A stretch of 64,000 nucleotides of DNA, taken from contig CABZJA010000002.1 in NCBI GenBank assembly GCA_902525935.1, positions 40,385 to 104,384 on the forward strand. The letters run 5' to 3'. Below the pieces are notes generated by a model. The model was not told where the DNA came from. It made no database searches and saw nothing but the letters and a program-made list of their open reading frames with translations. The first letter of the stretch is position 1. Each line of letters opens with the position of its first letter. The position numbers were made by a program, and so were the translations under genes. The stretch comes from an uncultured Pelagibacteraceae bacterium. Its GTDB lineage: Bacteria > Pseudomonadota > Alphaproteobacteria > Pelagibacterales > Pelagibacteraceae. Shown here one piece after another: positions 62,076 through 64,000 of this stretch.

Positions 62076-64000
62076 TCAACAAAATATTAATTAATTTATC
62101 TTTAATAAATATAATCTTAACAATTTTTTTATTATCTAAGTATTTAAAAATATTTTTATCTTTTTTGGAGTAATCTAATATTTCTGTTTCTCCTAAACCT
62201 TTTTTTGTGTTTAAAATTGACCTTTTTTTGCCGTTTATTTGAACAACGATGCTCACTTTTTCTTCTTCCAAGGCCTTTTCATCATGCTTTGGCCAATTAT
62301 ATTCATTTTGAAAACCAATATCTTCCAAGCATTCACTAGCGAAGTGAGGAATAATAGGTAAAAAACAGATAAGAATTTTATAGTAGTTATCTTTTAAGTT
62401 TTTTAAACTTTTCTCTTCCTTTAAATAATTAATTAAAAAATTATATGTTTCATACATGTTCGCAATTATTACATTGTAGTTAAATTTTTCAAGATTTACT
62501 GTTATTTTTGAAATCATCTGGTTTACAAATTTTTCAATTTGTTTGTCATCCTTCTCATATTTGTTGTTAAATATTATATTCTTGATCTCATTGTGTAAAA
62601 TCCAAAGTTTTTGTACAAATTTATAAGAAGATACCATTCCTTGTTCAGACCACTGAACATCTTTCTCTGGTGGGCTATCAGATAAAATAAACAACCTTAC
62701 GGCATCAGCTCCATAATTTTTAATTATAAATTCTGGATCAATTACATTTTTTTTTGATTTTGACATTGATTCAGATGGACCAACTTTGACTATTTTGTTT
62801 TCATCAATTTTCTTTACAATTTTACCATTTACTTTTTCAACTTCATCTGGGCTTAACCAATTATTATCTTCATCTTTGTAAGTTTCATGACAAACCATTC
62901 CTTGTGTAAATAAACTTTGAAATGGTTCCTTTATTTGAAAATTTTCATTTTTATAATCTATGGCCCTCATAAAAAAACGTGAATATAATAAATGTAAAAT
63001 TGCGTGCTCGACTCCTCCTATGTATTGATCTACAGGCATCCAGTAATCTATTTCCTCCTTATTAAAACCATAATGTTTTTCATTAGGAGAACAAAACCTT
63101 AAATAATACCAAGAAGAGCATACAAAAGTATCTAAAGTATCAGTTTCTCTTGTCATTTTTTTTCCATCTATAATTATCTCTTTCCAACTTTTTTGACTAT
63201 CTAATGGATTTCCTTTTACCTTAAGGTCTATATTTTCAGGAAGTTTCACTGGTAACATTGATTTAGGTATTTGATGAACCTTACCATCCTCATCATAAGC
63301 TACTGGTATGGGACACCCCCAATACCTTTGACGTGATACACCCCAATCTTTTAATCGATAGTTAATTTGTTTTTTGCCTAAATTTTTTTTTTCTAATATT
63401 TTAATTGTTTCTAAGACAGAATTTTGTGGTGCCTCTAAGCCATTTAAAAAGTCAGAATTTATTAATATACCTGGACCTGCATACGCTTTTTCTTTGACTT
63501 CAAAATTTTCATCTTTGTCAAAAGGCTTAACAACTGTTTTGATATTTAAGCCATATTTTTTTGCAAAATCAAAATCTCTTTGATCATGACCTGGGCAACC
63601 AAATACTGCTCCAAAACCATAGTCCATTAATACAAAATTCGCAAAATAAACAGGCACTTTTTGTGATGGGTTCAAAGGATTTATTGCCTCTAAATTTGTC
63701 TTAAAGCCAATTTTTTCACCAACTGCTATCGCCTCTTCTGTTGTTCCTGTTTTAGAACATTCATTTTTAAATTTTTGGAAATCTTTATCGTTAATAAAAT
63801 ATTTAGATACCTCATGATCTACTGAAAGTGCTAAAAAAGAAAAACCAAATAAGGTATCAGGTCTAGTTGTAAAGCATCGAATTTTCTCCACTGGCAAATC
63901 CCCCTCGATTTTAAATTCAATTTCACAACCAAAGGATTTCCCAATCCAATTTTTTTGCATTGTCTTAACCTTATTTGGCCAAGTCTCTAAACTTTCAAGG
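62068..64000 (-). CDS. leuS: Leucine-tRNA ligase, N-terminal part beyond window
   Basis: [78 protein letters not shown]. Frame open to the window end ([15 protein letters not shown]). Confidence 0.97.
   Translation of the reverse strand, partial: LESLETWPNKVKTMQKNWIGKSFGCEIEFKIEGDLPVEKIRCFTTRPDTLFGFSFLALSVDHEVSKYFINDKDFQKFKNECSKTGTTEEAIAVGEKIGFKTNLEAINPLNPSQKVPVYFANFVLMDYGFGAVFGCPGHDQRDFDFAKKYGLNIKTVVKPFDKDENFEVKEKAYAGPGILINSDFLNGLEAPQNSVLETIKILEKKNLGKKQINYRLKDWGVSRQRYWGCPIPVAYDEDGKVHQIPKSMLPVKLPENIDLKVKGNPLDSQKSWKEIIIDGKKMTRETDTLDTFVCSSWYYLRFCSPNEKHYGFNKEEIDYWMPVDQYIGGVEHAILHLLYSRFFMRAIDYKNENFQIKEPFQSLFTQGMVCHETYKDEDNNWLSPDEVEKVNGKIVKKIDENKIVKVGPSESMSKSKKNVIDPEFIIKNYGADAVRLFILSDSPPEKDVQWSEQGMVSSYKFVQKLWILHNEIKNIIFNNKYEKDDKQIEKFVNQMISKITVNLEKFNYNVIIANMYETYNFLINYLKEEKSLKNLKDNYYKILICFLPIIPHFASECLEDIGFQNEYNWPKHDEKALEEEKVSIVVQINGKKRSILNTKKGLGETEILDYSKKDKNIFKYLDNKKIVKIIFIKDKLINILLNE

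Noticed and set aside
1-64000. Mobile elements, prophage, toxin-antitoxin or defence islands
   Set aside because: No transposase, integrase, phage, restriction-modification or toxin-antitoxin proteins were recognised among the ORFs.

Overview
AT-rich, very gene-dense bacterial window. Gene content, order and protein similarity look like SAR11 / Pelagibacterales (Alphaproteobacteria); this assignment is inference from family recognition, not from a search. Most of the window is core housekeeping: hemCD, tsaD, acs plus a DUF4212/ActP-type symporter, purH, ftsK-lolA, a TRAP transporter, the his operon, hslVU, dnaQ/coaE/aroE/maf, hemE-hemH-hemG, rho, mnmE-mnmG-rsmG-parA-parB, holA, lptE and leuS (truncated by the window end). 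There is one tRNA-Gly(GCC), one clear intrinsic terminator and a perfect parS site inside rsmG. The intergenic region upstream of hemE is a likely chromosomal origin: it has a perfect DnaA box, and genes on either side diverge. I found three small genes missing from the supplied ORF track: a DUF2256 protein overlapping a photolyase, a 47-aa membrane protein after the TRAP genes, and a 43-aa lipoprotein overlapping hisA. The most unusual loci are a repeat-rich autotransporter-like protein with a charged helical tail after its predicted barrel, a tandem array of three pilin-like genes, two secreted or lipoprotein genes inside the his operon, a tesA/ybbA divergent pair whose start codons share the same CATG, and an E. 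coli-type HemG. I saw no CRISPR array, IS element, prophage or obvious defence island.
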